From positions 1 through 64,000 of the forward strand of contig CAOJZU010000007.1 of NCBI GenBank assembly GCA_948466265.1: DNA of 64,000 bases, written 5' to 3'. Below the pieces are notes generated by a model. That model searched no databases and was not told the DNA's origin. It saw nothing but the letters and a program-made list of their open reading frames with translations. Both the position numbers and the translations under genes were made by a program. Origin of the DNA: an uncultured Clostridium sp. Its GTDB lineage: Bacteria; Bacillota_A; Clostridia; TANB77; CAG-508. Each line of letters starts with the position of its first letter. Position 1 is the stretch's first letter. This document shows positions 9,435 through 19,605 of this stretch, piece after piece.

Positions 9435-11215
9435 TGTCCTCTATCCTCTCAAATTTCTTATCTAATATCTTTAGTTCTTGTTCGTCAATATGTATGGTAG
9501 CATATATTTTCCTTATACCTGCAGATAATAAGCATTCTCCTCGCTTAGCATTATATATTAGTTTTGTTTCCTTCTCTGTAAGTTTAAACACTTCTTGAAT
9601 ATCCTTTAGGTCTTGCCCATCACATTTGAAGAACATTTTATATGTTGCATTTGCAAGTAAACTTTGCCCATATAACTTGATTTTTTCATTTAAGAAATCC
9701 TCAATTGACTGTGTTATAACTACTATACTACTATTATATTTTCTTGCTCTTTTACTTATATTACGCACATATTCTAAAGTCTGTATAATATTAGGATCTA
9801 CCAGTACATGACACTCATCTGCAATTAACATTGTTTGCTCATCTACATTTTTGCTTAAAATATCCCAAGAATAAGACATTATATTATAATACTGAGCTCT
9901 TTTATATTGAATCTGAAATTTATGCATTTGGCTTGTATTGAAAACTGTTAGTTTTGTATCAATATCAATATTTGTATGACCATTCCAAATTGTTGATGAC
10001 TGACCAATTGAAATTGGCCTGATTAATGACAATAGTTTTTCGTAGACCTCTTTTGGATCTTTCTTGTTTTTTCTTAGAATTAAAAAATACAAATCCTCCA
10101 TTATTGGAAAATCTGTATTTTTTAGTTTATTAATGTCAGTTTCTTTTGTAATGTTAAACTTTTTATATAACTCCTCAAGTAATAGTTCTAATGTTGCAAA
10201 TTCTATATCTGTTAAATTCTGATACAATATCTCAAAGAAAGTATGTAAAAATTGAAAATGTAATGAAAGTGAATTACTTTCTTTTCCATCTTCTCTATTT
10301 ACTCTAACTTGTAATGGATTTAATATTCCACCATCTGCCCCTCCACTACAATTGATAACTTTACCACCAATCCTACTGCATAAATAAGAATATTCATCTT
10401 CTGGATCTATAATAAATACCTTAGTTTTGGGTATTTCATTATATATTAAATGCTTTACTGCCATACTTTTTCCTGATCCCGAACTTCCAACAACTACCAT
10501 ATTACTGTTGCCTCTGTTATTATCTTTAAGCCATAAATTAAATATAATAATGCCCCCATTTTGATTCACCCCTAAATAATACCCTTTTTGATCTATAAAT
10601 GTATTTGTATTAAATAAAAATCCACCTGTAAATGAGCTAGTTAATATATTTCTTTTAAAGTAATCACTCAATTCTGACTGTATTGTAAAAAATGGTGCTA
10701 CTGCCTTATATCCTGACTTAAGTAAGTAATTTGTAAGTGGTCTCATTTTTAATTTATGTTTTCTTACTTCTCTTTCCACTTCTTTACATTTTTTCATTAA
10801 TTCTAACTCTTCTTCTGCAGATACTAAAATATATATGGTTAGATAATGTACTACTTCATTATTATTTATCATTCTACTTATAATGTCGCTTGCTTCTTTT
10901 ACTTCCATCTCTCGAAGTTGTCTTGTAGATTCATTCTTTGCAAGTTTTGAAAGTCCTGATGCATCTCTTATTCTACTATCTAAACTTTCTACTAATTCTG
11001 CATTGTCTGTTGGCTCAATATTTATAGAGAATATTGCCTCTATATTATTTACTAAATCTCCTAGCCACCCCATATCAACATTACTTGGATAATGTACTAT
11101 TGTATATACTTTTGAGAATCTATCTCCTAGATATATTTTATTTCTATCAAATGTAAATCCTCCGAACAGGTGTAATTAAATCAATTAGCTCGTAATTTGT
11201 TTCTTGTTTTTTCAT
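9427..11215 (-). CDS. virB4: VirB4/TraE-type conjugation ATPase
   Basis: 595 residues with one CGG skip at 11162 (GTT-C-GGA) near the N-terminus. Without the skip, the first 47 residues are cut off from the rest. Walker A is VVGSSGSGKSMA (about residue 240) and Walker B with its glutamate-histidine is LIADECHVL (about 465). VirB4 proteins power substrate transfer and channel assembly in type IV secretion systems. The ATG overlaps the stop of the methyltransferase gene (TAATG), so the two are translationally coupled. Its neighbours (PrgI-like, M23, TrbL-like, VirD4) form a standard Gram-positive transfer set. Confidence 0.92.
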
Positions 11216-11910
11216 TAAATTTTACCTCTTTTCTCCATTGCCTCTGCTATTCTGCTTTTAGCAATTTTGTAATATTCTTCGTTTATTTCAAATCCAATAA
11301 ACCTTCTTCCTTTGTTTATTGCACCAACAAGTGTTGTTCCTGATCCTGCAAAGCAATCTAACACGATATCGCCCTTTTTACTTGAATTTTCTATATGATT
11401 TTCAATAAATGGCATCGGTTTAATCGTTGGATGTTTATACTTCTTTTTATCTGTTTGATTTACTCCCGATATATAATACTTATGCTTTGTATGATAGTTT
11501 CCATACAATTTTACTCCTCGTTCACGAGCGAAAATTATATATTCTGTGTCAGGCAGATAAATATTATTTGTCAACGGGCTTGGATTTTGTTTATGCCAAG
11601 TTAACACCTCGTAATTACAGCTTTTATTTGAAAAATACTCTAAAAGTTCTTGTATCTGCCTTTTAGAGCAATAAATGTATATATTTATTTTTTTCATTTT
11701 CTGCATTAATAAATCCAATACCTTTAAATCAAATCCATCTTTTAATCCTAACAATTCATTTGCATAGTTATTAAATGTTGTTGCATTTTTTACTTTGTTT
11801 AAGTCTAGTTTGTATGGTGGATCTATAATAACTAAATCAATGCTATGGTCATCTAGTAATTTCAGTCCTTCCATACAATCCATGTTATATATTTCATTTG
11901 TTTTAAGCAA
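11215..11910 (-). CDS. DNA (adenine-N6 or cytosine-N4) methyltransferase
   Basis: 231 residues. It carries the catalytic motif DPPY near residue 30 and the S-adenosylmethionine site FAGSGTT near residue 185; the catalytic motif comes first, as in beta-class amino-methyltransferases. It would modify specific DNA sites using SAM, probably protecting the element from restriction in a new host. No restriction endonuclease gene is adjacent, so it is an orphan enzyme. It sits inside the transfer operon, coupled to virB4 downstream. The presence of metK on the same element is notable because that enzyme makes SAM. Confidence 0.88.
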   Translation of the reverse strand: MLKTNEIYNMDCMEGLKLLDDHSIDLVIIDPPYKLDLNKVKNATTFNNYANELLGLKDGFDLKVLDLLMQKMKKINIYIYCSKRQIQELLEYFSNKSCNYEVLTWHKQNPSPLTNNIYLPDTEYIIFARERGVKLYGNYHTKHKYYISGVNQTDKKKYKHPTIKPMPFIENHIENSSKKGDIVLDCFAGSGTTLVGAINKGRRFIGFEINEEYYKIAKSRIAEAMEKRGKI

Positions 11911-12535
11911 TTTTTCTCCTTTCTCTTAATTTTACGATATTATCACCATAATTCGTTCCTTCTTTTCTTGCAAACTCTGGTATAGTAAAACTCTTAACTA
12001 AAAGTATGATGTCTTTTTCCTTTAGAATCTCAGCATCTAGTTCACAATTTCTAAATCTAGTTATCCAGGTATTTGCTCTTTTATTTATTTCTGTTTCGAA
12101 ATCCTCCGAGTTTTTTACCCATACTAATAGGTAGAATTCATTTTCTATAATATTTTTATCAGCTACCAAATTGCTTGTAAATTTAATCCTTTGTTCGATA
12201 ATTTTTGTACTTATATCATCATTGCAAGTTTTTTCTAGTTCTTCTTGTTCGTGAATATGCTCTGAAATATCTACTGTTCTTGGTATTACTAATATTTTAT
12301 ATGGATTTTGCTCGTTCGAAAATTCTAAGCTCATTAAATCCATTTTTGTTTCTAGTTCTTCTTCTGATAGAAGATCAACATTAATTGGATTTACTTTAAT
12401 AAAAAGAATTATCTCACCATCTAATGTAGTAAGATAATTCTTCTCTTTTGGTATGTCTTTTATATTTAAAAACTCATTTAATGATATTTTATTTTTACTT
12501 CTTATTTTATCTAATATGTTTATTATAAAAATCAC
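11903..12535 (-). CDS. Conjugal transfer protein, TraC/VirB4-N-like
   Basis: About 210 residues, start uncertain (GTG at 12535 or an upstream codon). It resembles the separate N-terminal module that often precedes VirB4 in Gram-positive elements: NYLTTLDGEIILFIKVNPIN followed by helices, then strands around FYLLVWVKN. No ATP-binding motif. Overlaps between the PrgI-like gene, this gene and the methyltransferase show tight operon packing. Assignment rests mostly on position and fold impression. Confidence 0.6.
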   Translation of the reverse strand: MIFIINILDKIRSKNKISLNEFLNIKDIPKEKNYLTTLDGEIILFIKVNPINVDLLSEEELETKMDLMSLEFSNEQNPYKILVIPRTVDISEHIHEQEELEKTCNDDISTKIIEQRIKFTSNLVADKNIIENEFYLLVWVKNSEDFETEINKRANTWITRFRNCELDAEILKEKDIILLVKSFTIPEFARKEGTNYGDNIVKLRERRKIA

Positions 12536-12836
12536 CTCTTCTATACTTATACTCTCTTTGCATAAGATTATATTTAATAACATTTTTTATCATGTCTACC
12601 ATTGAAAAGTTATTTTGTCCCTTGATTAATGATATTACACTTACTACAATTGCACCTAATACAAAAAATGTTGGAATTAAACTTTGATGTGTAAATAAAT
12701 ATATTATATATGCCACAACAGATGCTACTACTCCTACAATTATTGTTTTTATTAATTCCGACATTCCATATCCATCAAAAAATTCTGTTTTCAGTTTTAT
12801 CTCTGTTGGTATTTTAATTGTTTTTTTATCTACCAC
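12507..12836 (-). CDS. PrgI-like/DUF5592 transfer membrane protein
   Basis: 109 residues from a GTG start at 12836, preceded by a near-perfect AGGAGGTG ribosome site. It starts VDKKTIKIPTEIKLK, has two adjacent transmembrane helices (IIVGVVASVVAYIIYLF and IPTFFVLGAIVVSVISLI) and ends with a basic tail. This is the layout of the PrgI/DUF5592 family placed just before VirB4 in Gram-positive conjugation loci. In the standard reading it appears fused to the upstream gene, but only because two CGG triplets keep the upstream frame open. Confidence 0.75.
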   Translation of the reverse strand: MVDKKTIKIPTEIKLKTEFFDGYGMSELIKTIIVGVVASVVAYIIYLFTHQSLIPTFFVLGAIVVSVISLIKGQNNFSMVDMIKNVIKYNLMQREYKYRRGDFYNKHIR

Positions 12837-13415
12837 CGATTCGCACCTCCTCCGTGCTCCATCTCCACCATTATTAGTAAAACTCTTTGACTGTTCTTTT
12901 ATCTTTTGATATTCTGCGTATGTAGATTTTGATGGAAATATACATCCTTCTGAATCTCTGTAATATTCTACTTTTGCATAGAATCCTTTCCAAAAGCCTT
13001 GACATTCTCCAAATGGTCTTAAATAGCTTATATTCTCCACCATATTGCCACCTATATTTATTCCATAAGCTTCACTTAAGGGCTCACTATCTGACATTGA
13101 TATAATTTTTTTGTTTGTATCTGTTACTACATATCTTCTGCCATCAATGTTTACTACTTCTCGCCCTTGACAATCTTTGTCCTCAATTTTTCCAAATGTC
13201 ATTTCTATATTTGTACCATCTGTTATTTCTACTGTACTGCCAAAATAATACTTTGGTATTTCTACCAATGTTAATGATAATGTTATGAGTACAGTTGCAA
13301 TCATTAAATGTTTTGCAAGTTTTAAGTATTTCGCTTTATTGTCTACATCTGTAGCTGTTTTTATCATTAAAATAACAAACATTATTCCTGCTATTGTTAT
13401 TCCTAAATTTCTCAA
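12826..13415 (-). CDS. Transfer-locus membrane protein with glycine-rich end
   Basis: 195 residues when two CGG sites (12852 and 12836) are skipped, ending in a glycine-rich tail (GGDGAGGGANGGR) and stopping 11 bases inside the next gene. N-terminal membrane segments (ITIAGIMFVILMIKTAT, LMIATVLITLSLTLV) precede a soluble domain of about 120 residues with three cysteines. Without the skips the frame runs straight into the PrgI-like gene. The first CGG overlaps that gene's ribosome site. The start is uncertain: TTG at 13415 is the first standard candidate. Function unknown; the operon position suggests a channel subunit. Confidence 0.65.
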
Positions 13416-13441
13416 TATTTCTATTATACTTCTTAATGTTT

Positions 13442-14288
13442 CTATCTTCTTCCACCTCCAAATCTTGGTATTAATGACCTAACTGACCTTGCTGTATTGC
13501 CTAGTGAATTTATAGGATTTCCACTTGGTCTTATCATATATTTGCCTAGTATCATTGGTGTATTGGTAGATATTATTGCAATTGCTATACCATAAATTAA
13601 ATGACCATTTGTTAATGTTAAAATTGATAAATTAAGTAATGCTAATTGCACAACCAATGTAAATGCCGTCATTAGAAAGTTTCTAATATATTCAGGAAAT
13701 ACCCCTTCGTCTGAGTTTAAAAGTCCGGATACTTGCGAATGGTATGCCTAGTCTCATTACTAGCATCTCAATTCCTTTCATAATAAATTGACAAATTAAA
13801 ATAAGCCATACAATAAGGAGAACTAAGCAAGCAACTGCTGTAAAGATGCCTCCTCCCATATTTCCTGTTAGAGTTTCTGCGAGATTAGTTCCTTGAATTT
13901 GTATTGTACTTAAAATACTATCTAAAAATTCCTGTACTATTCCAACAAAGATATAATATATTTCTTTAAAACAAATCATTATTATTACTGCTTTAAGCAT
14001 ACCAATACATAATGAAAATGGATTTTGTTCTGCATCTCCTTCTTTCATCATAAAGTATGTTTTTATTGCTTTTCCTATAAAAACTATTACAAGCAAAAAT
14101 ATTGCATAATTAAATACAGTTTCATATATATTGTTGAAATTTATATAGTTTCCATCTGCAACCTTAATTCCACCAAGTTCTCGTTCTATAAAAAATACTA
14201 AACTTGTCATATTTTTAAATAAAGAATTAAGTGTTGCCTCCGATCCTATTATAAATTTCTCAATTAGTTCTACAAGCATATCTGCCAT
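13442..14288 (-). CDS. TrbL/VirB6-like polytopic channel protein
   Basis: 281 residues with one CGG skip at 13725 (ATC-C-GGA), which joins a piece with four hydrophobic segments to a C-terminal piece with two more and a basic, glycine-rich end (RFGGGRR). Multi-pass proteins of this size between the pilin-like gene and PrgI are the TrbL/VirB6-type inner channel components of Gram-positive type IV secretion systems. The exact family is inferred from topology and context. Confidence 0.75.
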
Positions 14289-14314
14289 CTTTTATCACCT
14301 CTACTTACTTTTCT

Positions 14315-14671
14315 TTATTTATAGAAAGATAGAATTGCATCTATAAGTGCTAAACCACAAGTTATTAAAACCATACATATTAATGTAGTTTTGATATTTT
14401 GCATATTTCTTCTTCTTTCTCCCTCATCATTAGTTTTTAAACAATATACATAGTAAATAAAATATCCACCACATATTGTGATTCCTATTCCAACAAGCCA
14501 ACTTATAACTGCATCAACTAATTTTTCTGTGCCCTGCACAAGTTTTGTACTTTCCAAACTTCCTGCATAAGCTACTTGGTTAATTGTAATTAATAGAATC
14601 ACTGCTAAAACAACTACTTTTAAAATTACTTTGCCTATATTTTTTAATTGTTCTTTTTTATTCTTCATCAT
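14315..14671 (-). CDS. VirB2/TrbC-like small membrane protein
   Basis: 118 residues: a signal-like first helix (KVILKVVVLAVILLITI) ending near AYAG, then two transmembrane helices (AVISWLVGIGITICGGYFIY and TTLICMVLITCGLALIDAIL) separated by a short basic loop. This is the usual shape of the pilin-like protein beside VirD4 in Gram-positive transfer operons. An AAAGGG site precedes the start, which overlaps the end of virD4. Confidence 0.7.
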   Translation of the reverse strand: MMKNKKEQLKNIGKVILKVVVLAVILLITINQVAYAGSLESTKLVQGTEKLVDAVISWLVGIGITICGGYFIYYVYCLKTNDEGERRRNMQNIKTTLICMVLITCGLALIDAILSFYK

Positions 14672-16603
14672 TACCCTTTCCATCCATAACCTCTAGGTTA
14701 CTTCTTATTTTATCTATATCATAAAAATCATCATCGCTATCCTTGTATTTATTCCAAATGTCCCATATTTTGATTTTTGTAAATTCTCTGATTTTTCTTT
14801 TGTTTTCTCTGTCTATTCTTAAAATCTGATTTTCTTCTTTTGTTCCCATACCATTTAATTTATTGAAGTACATTTTTGAAATATCTGGCACATATAAAAG
14901 AGCAGGCGGTTTGCCTGCTACCATTACTAAAACATAAGGATTTTCTATTCTAAGAACTTCATCAGGTGTAAGTAGTTTTCTTGATATAAGACTCATACTA
15001 CTACTCGAATTGTCATACTTTATATTTGTATTACTACTTTCACCATATGCTTGACAAGTATAAGTTCCAAGCTTGTCTGAAACTTTTGTTGCTGTATCAA
15101 TGTTACTTGTTTTTAGATACATCCACACACAATTATCCATAATATTCTGTGCTCCTTCTTTTCCGTATCTCTCTTCTATTTGTGCAAAACTTTGCAAACA
15201 AATTATAAATCTTATGTTTCTTCCACGAGATACTGTTAGCATACTTTGAAATGTGTTTATTTTAGTAAAGTTCGCAAACTCATCTAAAATAAAGTTCATT
15301 CTTATATTTAACTCGCCTCCTTGCTCCCTGCTTGTCTCTACAAGCGAAGTATAAAGTTGCTGTACAAGTATGCTTCCAAGTTTATGGTATGTTTCTCTAT
15401 CATCAGGTAATAAAACATAAATAGCTGTTTTTTTCTTTGCAAAATCTCTTAAGTCAAAATCTGATTTTTGTGTATTGTTTGCAACATATTCATTTATAAA
15501 CATTTGCAATGTAGAAAGTGCTGCAGCGACAAAACTTCCTCTTGTTTTACTTGGAGCTGTTCCGAGCCACTGCAAAGAATTTCTTGATAGGATCGTTCGC
15601 TTCTTTTGTTTCCATGTATTTATCAATTAACATTTCTCCTTCGTCATCTTTTTTGAACATCTCTGCAACAAAATAGTAGGCATTTGCTAATGTCTGATAT
15701 TGTCTCCTGCCTTTGTTCTCTAATACTACTGCCATAATTGCTGTTTTAATTACAGACTGTTCTCCATTTTTCCATATAGGTTCTGTTTTATCATTACTTT
15801 CTACGAGAATATTTACTATATCATTTATAAGACTTTCTGCAAGTGGAATATTGTCATCTTCCACTGCATTTATAATAATATCTAAATAGTTATACCAGTT
15901 ACTCTTTAAAAAATTGATATAATCTAATGCTATTACGTCATAACCAAGCTCTCGCAATTTTTCTGCTGTATATAAATATAATTCTCCCTTAACATCACTA
16001 ATAAACATATTTTCACCGAGCTAATCCAAGCATTGTAATAGTTGGGATAATTATTGAGCGACTTTTTCCTGATCCTGAGCTTCCAACCAATAGCAAATGC
16101 AAATTATCGTCTATGTAATAATATTTTTCAATGTTGTTCTCCTTTTCGAAATTAACTATTACTCCACCTGAATCAAAAACACTTTTTTTATAATTTTTAT
16201 TTGAATCAATAATGTTACATTTAAATATTTTATTATAATCCTTTTTATCTAACCACCATGATGTTCCATGTTGTCCTTCACCCACATATTTTGGGACTTC
16301 TATTTTGTCTGTTAGCTTTATTTGATCGCTATGATAAATATTTTTTGTCTTATTTGAAAATAGCAATAAAAAAGATGCTACAATAATCTCTAATACCATA
16401 AAGATTATTAGCACTCTTTTATTTGTAAGTAATGTTGTAACTATTGATTCTATATTAATTTGTAATAAGTCATTAAAGTTATTACTTAATATAAAGTGTA
16501 GGCTTACTGAAAAATATGCACATACAAATACACTAAATATTAATGCAATTACTATTAATATTCGTCTGTTTATTTTTATTCTCCTTTGTTTGGAACTCTG
16601 CAT
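14658..16603 (-). CDS. virD4: VirD4/TraG-family coupling ATPase
   Basis: 647 residues with two CGG skips (16016 and 15562). Two N-terminal transmembrane helices are followed by Walker A LLVGSSGSGKS (about residue 180), the FISDVKGELY strand and the FILDEFANF Walker B motif. The coupling protein docks the relaxase-DNA complex to the secretion channel. At the first site the standard frame reads GCT-CGG-TGA, a stop immediately after CGG, so most of the protein exists only if the shift occurs. The second site restores KKFFAVAGTAPSKTRGSF. Downstream genes overlap its end. Confidence 0.92.
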
Positions 16604-16747
16604 TCCTTTACTTGTGAAATTTAATAATTAAACTTAATTACTATCTTCCGCTTACTTTACTTATTGTTATTCTAAAGCTATATATTTAATTTTTGTTTAT
16701 ACATAAAAAGTATCTACTAATTTTATAAATGCTTTTCTACAATTTTT

Positions 16748-16876
16748 CTATATTTCTTCTATATTTTCGCTTTCTTCTACATATTCTAAGTTTTCAAAAT
16801 TGTCATTTATACATTTCTTAAATTCTTCTTTTTGCTCTTTAAAATCTTTTGTATTTTCTTCTTTCTTGCAATCCAT
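16748..16876 (-). CDS. Small acidic protein
   Basis: 42 residues starting MDCKKEEN after an AGGTGG ribosome site, ending EESENIEEI. Almost entirely charged, with no fold evident. It lies alone between the relaxase and virD4, flanked by AT-rich spacers. The acidic end is a variant of the tail seen elsewhere in the element. A real gene is likely but not certain. Confidence 0.45.
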   Translation of the reverse strand: MDCKKEENTKDFKEQKEEFKKCINDNFENLEYVEESENIEEI

Positions 16877-16943
16877 TTTACCACCTACCTTCCTTTTTAT
16901 ATTAATACATATTTTATAATAAATCAATATGATTAAATATTTT

Positions 16944-18182
16944 TCATTGTTCATTTTGCCAATTCAAATAAGAACTATTCTTTTTGCGTATTGCCAATTC
17001 TTTCTTTGCTTGTTTTGATAAATTCTTTTTATATTTAACTTCAAATTTTCTAATATATTTTTCCTGTTGCCTTGTAGAAAAATATATACAATTAAATATT
17101 TCCCAAATTAAGTCTCTACTATAATTAACATACCTCGCTTGTGAATATTCTTCGTGTTCATTTAATAATATTCTTTCAAGATTTAAAACCTGATTTCCTA
17201 TTATTTTTAAAATTTCAATTTCAGCTTTTTCCTTTTCTTCTTGCTGTGCCTTCTGTATTCTTTTATTATCCTGATATTTGAAAGCAACAATTTTTTGTTT
17301 TGCTAAAATATAGTTTGATTTTTCATGTTTACAATCTATTGACATTTCTATAATTTTATTGGATATATCATTTACTCGTTTAATAATATTTGGATATTTT
17401 TTTAAATATTGATATTTAATACTTCCTTGTGTGTTTTTTAATTCTGCTTTTAGTAATAAAAGGTCTTTTGCTATTTGTTTTAATTCTTCATCTTTTAATG
17501 TTCTTTTTATTAATTTTTTATTTGAAAAATCCTTTTCATACTGCAACATATCTTTCATAAACTTCGGATCTGAGCTTACATTTTTTAATTTCTGCAATAA
17601 TTGATTTTTTTCAATTATTCCTTTTTTGGCAATATCTTTTTCTTTATATAGCTCTATTAACTCTTCTTTAAATATTACGTTTGTATATTCATGTCTCATC
17701 TCATTAATTCTATTATAATCAATATAATAGTTCATTTTATCCCTTTGTTTACTCCATACCATAACTTGTAAATGTGGATGTCCACTTTCTAAATGAACTG
17801 CTCCTGTGTATTGTATATCTTCATATTTTATATTCATCTTTTTAGCAAGACTAACTAATTTGCTGTCAAACATCTCTTTCCATTTATCCTGTGTATCATA
17901 TCCAAATCGAACTGCATCATATTCGTCAAGTGATATTGTACAACGATAAATTGGGATTTTGTTTTCTGCTAAATTAATTATGTGTCTATTAATTGGCTCT
18001 ATATTTTCCATCTCTTGTATATTTTGAAAACCTTCAATTTTTCCAAATAAACCATGATTTGTATTTTTATTTCTTATTGCATATTCACTATATGCCAAAT
18101 AGTTTGTATAGTTTTTGTGTTTGAAAAATGTTGTTTTCTTATTAGGATTAAAACTCTCAAAAAGAAATACTACATTATTCAT
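16944..18182 (-). CDS. MobP-type (MobL-like) relaxase
   Basis: 412 residues. The metal-binding relaxase motif is visible as HLESGHPHLQ at about residue 155, with IPIYRCTISLDEYDA before it; a long helical, basic C-terminal part follows. Relaxases nick DNA at oriT and are carried into the recipient attached to the strand. This match is to the MobP/MobL group common in Firmicutes. The start overlaps the stop of the upstream accessory gene by eight bases. A hairpin-rich non-coding stretch at 18662-18784, upstream of that gene, is the likely oriT. No CGG site. Confidence 0.85.
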   Translation of the reverse strand: MNNVVFLFESFNPNKKTTFFKHKNYTNYLAYSEYAIRNKNTNHGLFGKIEGFQNIQEMENIEPINRHIINLAENKIPIYRCTISLDEYDAVRFGYDTQDKWKEMFDSKLVSLAKKMNIKYEDIQYTGAVHLESGHPHLQVMVWSKQRDKMNYYIDYNRINEMRHEYTNVIFKEELIELYKEKDIAKKGIIEKNQLLQKLKNVSSDPKFMKDMLQYEKDFSNKKLIKRTLKDEELKQIAKDLLLLKAELKNTQGSIKYQYLKKYPNIIKRVNDISNKIIEMSIDCKHEKSNYILAKQKIVAFKYQDNKRIQKAQQEEKEKAEIEILKIIGNQVLNLERILLNEHEEYSQARYVNYSRDLIWEIFNCIYFSTRQQEKYIRKFEVKYKKNLSKQAKKELAIRKKNSSYLNWQNEQ

Positions 18183-18636
18183 TTCGATATATTTCTCCTA
18201 TTGTATAAAAATCATATAAGTCTTTCTTTGTCATATTTTCCGTATCATGATTAATATAATAATTTGCTTTTTTACGAGCATTGCTGAGTATAGAAATAAA
18301 TTGTTTACTCATATCATCTCCCAATAATTTTTGAAAGACTTCTCCTAATAAATATGTATTAACAGCACTTGTTCTTAGATATTTTGCATTTATTTTTCGC
18401 TGTGATTTTATAAATGGATCTAGCTTTGCATCTAGCATACTATCTAATTCTTTGATTATAAGATCTAAGTTATCTTTATATATTTGTAAATTTAACTCTT
18501 TATCAATTCCACTTTTTATAATATCTGATTCATATTTTCCCTGTTTGGTTGCAAGCTTTTGTAACATTTTCTTTTTATATTTTGGAATTCTTACTACAAT
18601 TGTAACTAATTTATTCTCCTCTGTTTTTTCCTTCAA
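18175..18636 (-). CDS. Relaxosome accessory protein (MobC-like)
   Basis: 153 residues. The start contains a ribbon-helix-helix-like stretch (KLVTIVVRIPKYKKKMLQKL) followed by helical regions. Small DNA-binding proteins directly upstream of the relaxase help bind oriT. It overlaps the relaxase gene by eight bases and follows the presumed oriT. No strong family signature beyond this, so the role is inferred from position and the N-terminal fold. Confidence 0.6.
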   Translation of the reverse strand: MKEKTEENKLVTIVVRIPKYKKKMLQKLATKQGKYESDIIKSGIDKELNLQIYKDNLDLIIKELDSMLDAKLDPFIKSQRKINAKYLRTSAVNTYLLGEVFQKLLGDDMSKQFISILSNARKKANYYINHDTENMTKKDLYDFYTIGEIYRNE

Positions 18637-18661
18637 CTTTTCCTTCTTTCTTCTCCTGCTA

Positions 18662-18784
18662 AGAAATCAAAATTGCCACAGCAATTTTGCAGGATCAGGG
18701 CGATATCTCATCGCCCTATAACAGCCTAAAAGCGTGGCTTTTAGCGAGATACGCATTATTTTACTAGATATCAAATAGATATCT
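18662..18784 (-). other. Candidate oriT: stacked hairpins
   Basis: Three strong hairpins lie close together: CAAAATTGC/GCAATTTTG (18668-18689), AGGGCGA/TCGCCCT (18697-18717) and CTAAAAGC/GCTTTTAG (18726-18744), followed by paired GATATC palindromes (18767-18784). No T-run follows, so they are not ordinary terminators. The stretch is immediately upstream of the accessory and relaxase genes, where oriT normally lies. The nick site cannot be placed by eye. Confidence 0.55.
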
Positions 18785-19015
18785 CTAAACTTCTTCCTCT
18801 TCTAGTTCTTCTTGACTAACTATCTCAACATAGTCACTTATAATATTTAAAGCTTCATCATAGCTCCCTGATTTAGTTATTTTTTCGCACATTTCTTTTG
18901 CTTCTTCTCGCATCCCATTTCTTTTTAATATCTTTGATGCAATCCCCATTAGATTAAAAATATTTCCATCTTCTCCAATTAAAGCACACTTTGGTTTTTT
19001 AAGTTCTTTATTCAA
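18785..19015 (-). CDS. Small acidic-tailed protein, paralogue of the next gene
   Basis: 76 residues from a TTG start at 19015 that overlaps the stop of the upstream gene; that gene's GGAGGAAGAA tail codons provide the ribosome site. It is clearly similar to the C-terminal half of the 19008-19586 protein: both have a KP-C start, a G-(I/L)-A-S-K-x-L-K-x-N segment and SYDEAL. It ends EELEEEEV. A tandem partial duplication is the likely origin. Function unknown. Confidence 0.6.
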   Translation of the reverse strand: MNKELKKPKCALIGEDGNIFNLMGIASKILKRNGMREEAKEMCEKITKSGSYDEALNIISDYVEIVSQEELEEEEV

Positions 19016-19586
19016 ATTCTTCTTCCTCCTCTTCTTCTTGATTTCTATCAATAGTTTCAACATATTCATTTATAACATCTAAAGCCTCATCATAACTATA
19101 TGACATTGTTGCTCGCTCAATCATTTCCCTTGATTCATCAAACATATTATTTTTCTTTAATGTTTTTGATGCTAGTCCTATTATTTCAATCATACTACCA
19201 CCTGCTTCATGAATGTTACATCTTGGCTTTTCTTTTCCACTATTAAATTCTTTTTGCTTCTGATCCATATTTCGCATTTTTTCTGAAATATCCAAAAACT
19301 TTAATGCAACAGGTTTGAATCTTCCATATTGAAAATCATTTCTCATTTCATACATCATTAAATGTATTATTTCACTTATTTGATTAGAATTTAATGGTCT
19401 TTCTTCAACTTCTTTTATTTCTTTTTGTTGCTCAGGTGTACCAAAACATAAATTTAAAGGTGTATCACTTACATATCCTAAAGCCATTATACTATGAGCC
19501 ATTGCCTCTCGATATTCTGTATCCAAATTAGCATCATAAGTTGCATCTCTTATATCATTTATTCTAACTTTTTTTATTTTTGACAT
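19008..19586 (-). CDS. Hypothetical element protein with EEEEEEEFE tail
   Basis: 192 residues, no membrane segments. The N-terminal half (MSKIKKVRINDIRDATYDAN) is not recognised; the C-terminal half is helical and duplicated in the next gene. It ends in seven Glu followed by FE. Located in the cargo block between the presumed oriT and metK. A protein carried into the recipient with the DNA is a possibility suggested only by the tail and the position. Confidence 0.6.
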   Translation of the reverse strand: MSKIKKVRINDIRDATYDANLDTEYREAMAHSIMALGYVSDTPLNLCFGTPEQQKEIKEVEERPLNSNQISEIIHLMMYEMRNDFQYGRFKPVALKFLDISEKMRNMDQKQKEFNSGKEKPRCNIHEAGGSMIEIIGLASKTLKKNNMFDESREMIERATMSYSYDEALDVINEYVETIDRNQEEEEEEEFE

Positions 19587-19605
19587 TACAATAACCTCTC
19601 TTTTT

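Noticed and set aside
18661..18784. CRISPR-like repeats
   Set aside because: The hairpins differ in sequence and there are no repeat-spacer units; oriT fits better.
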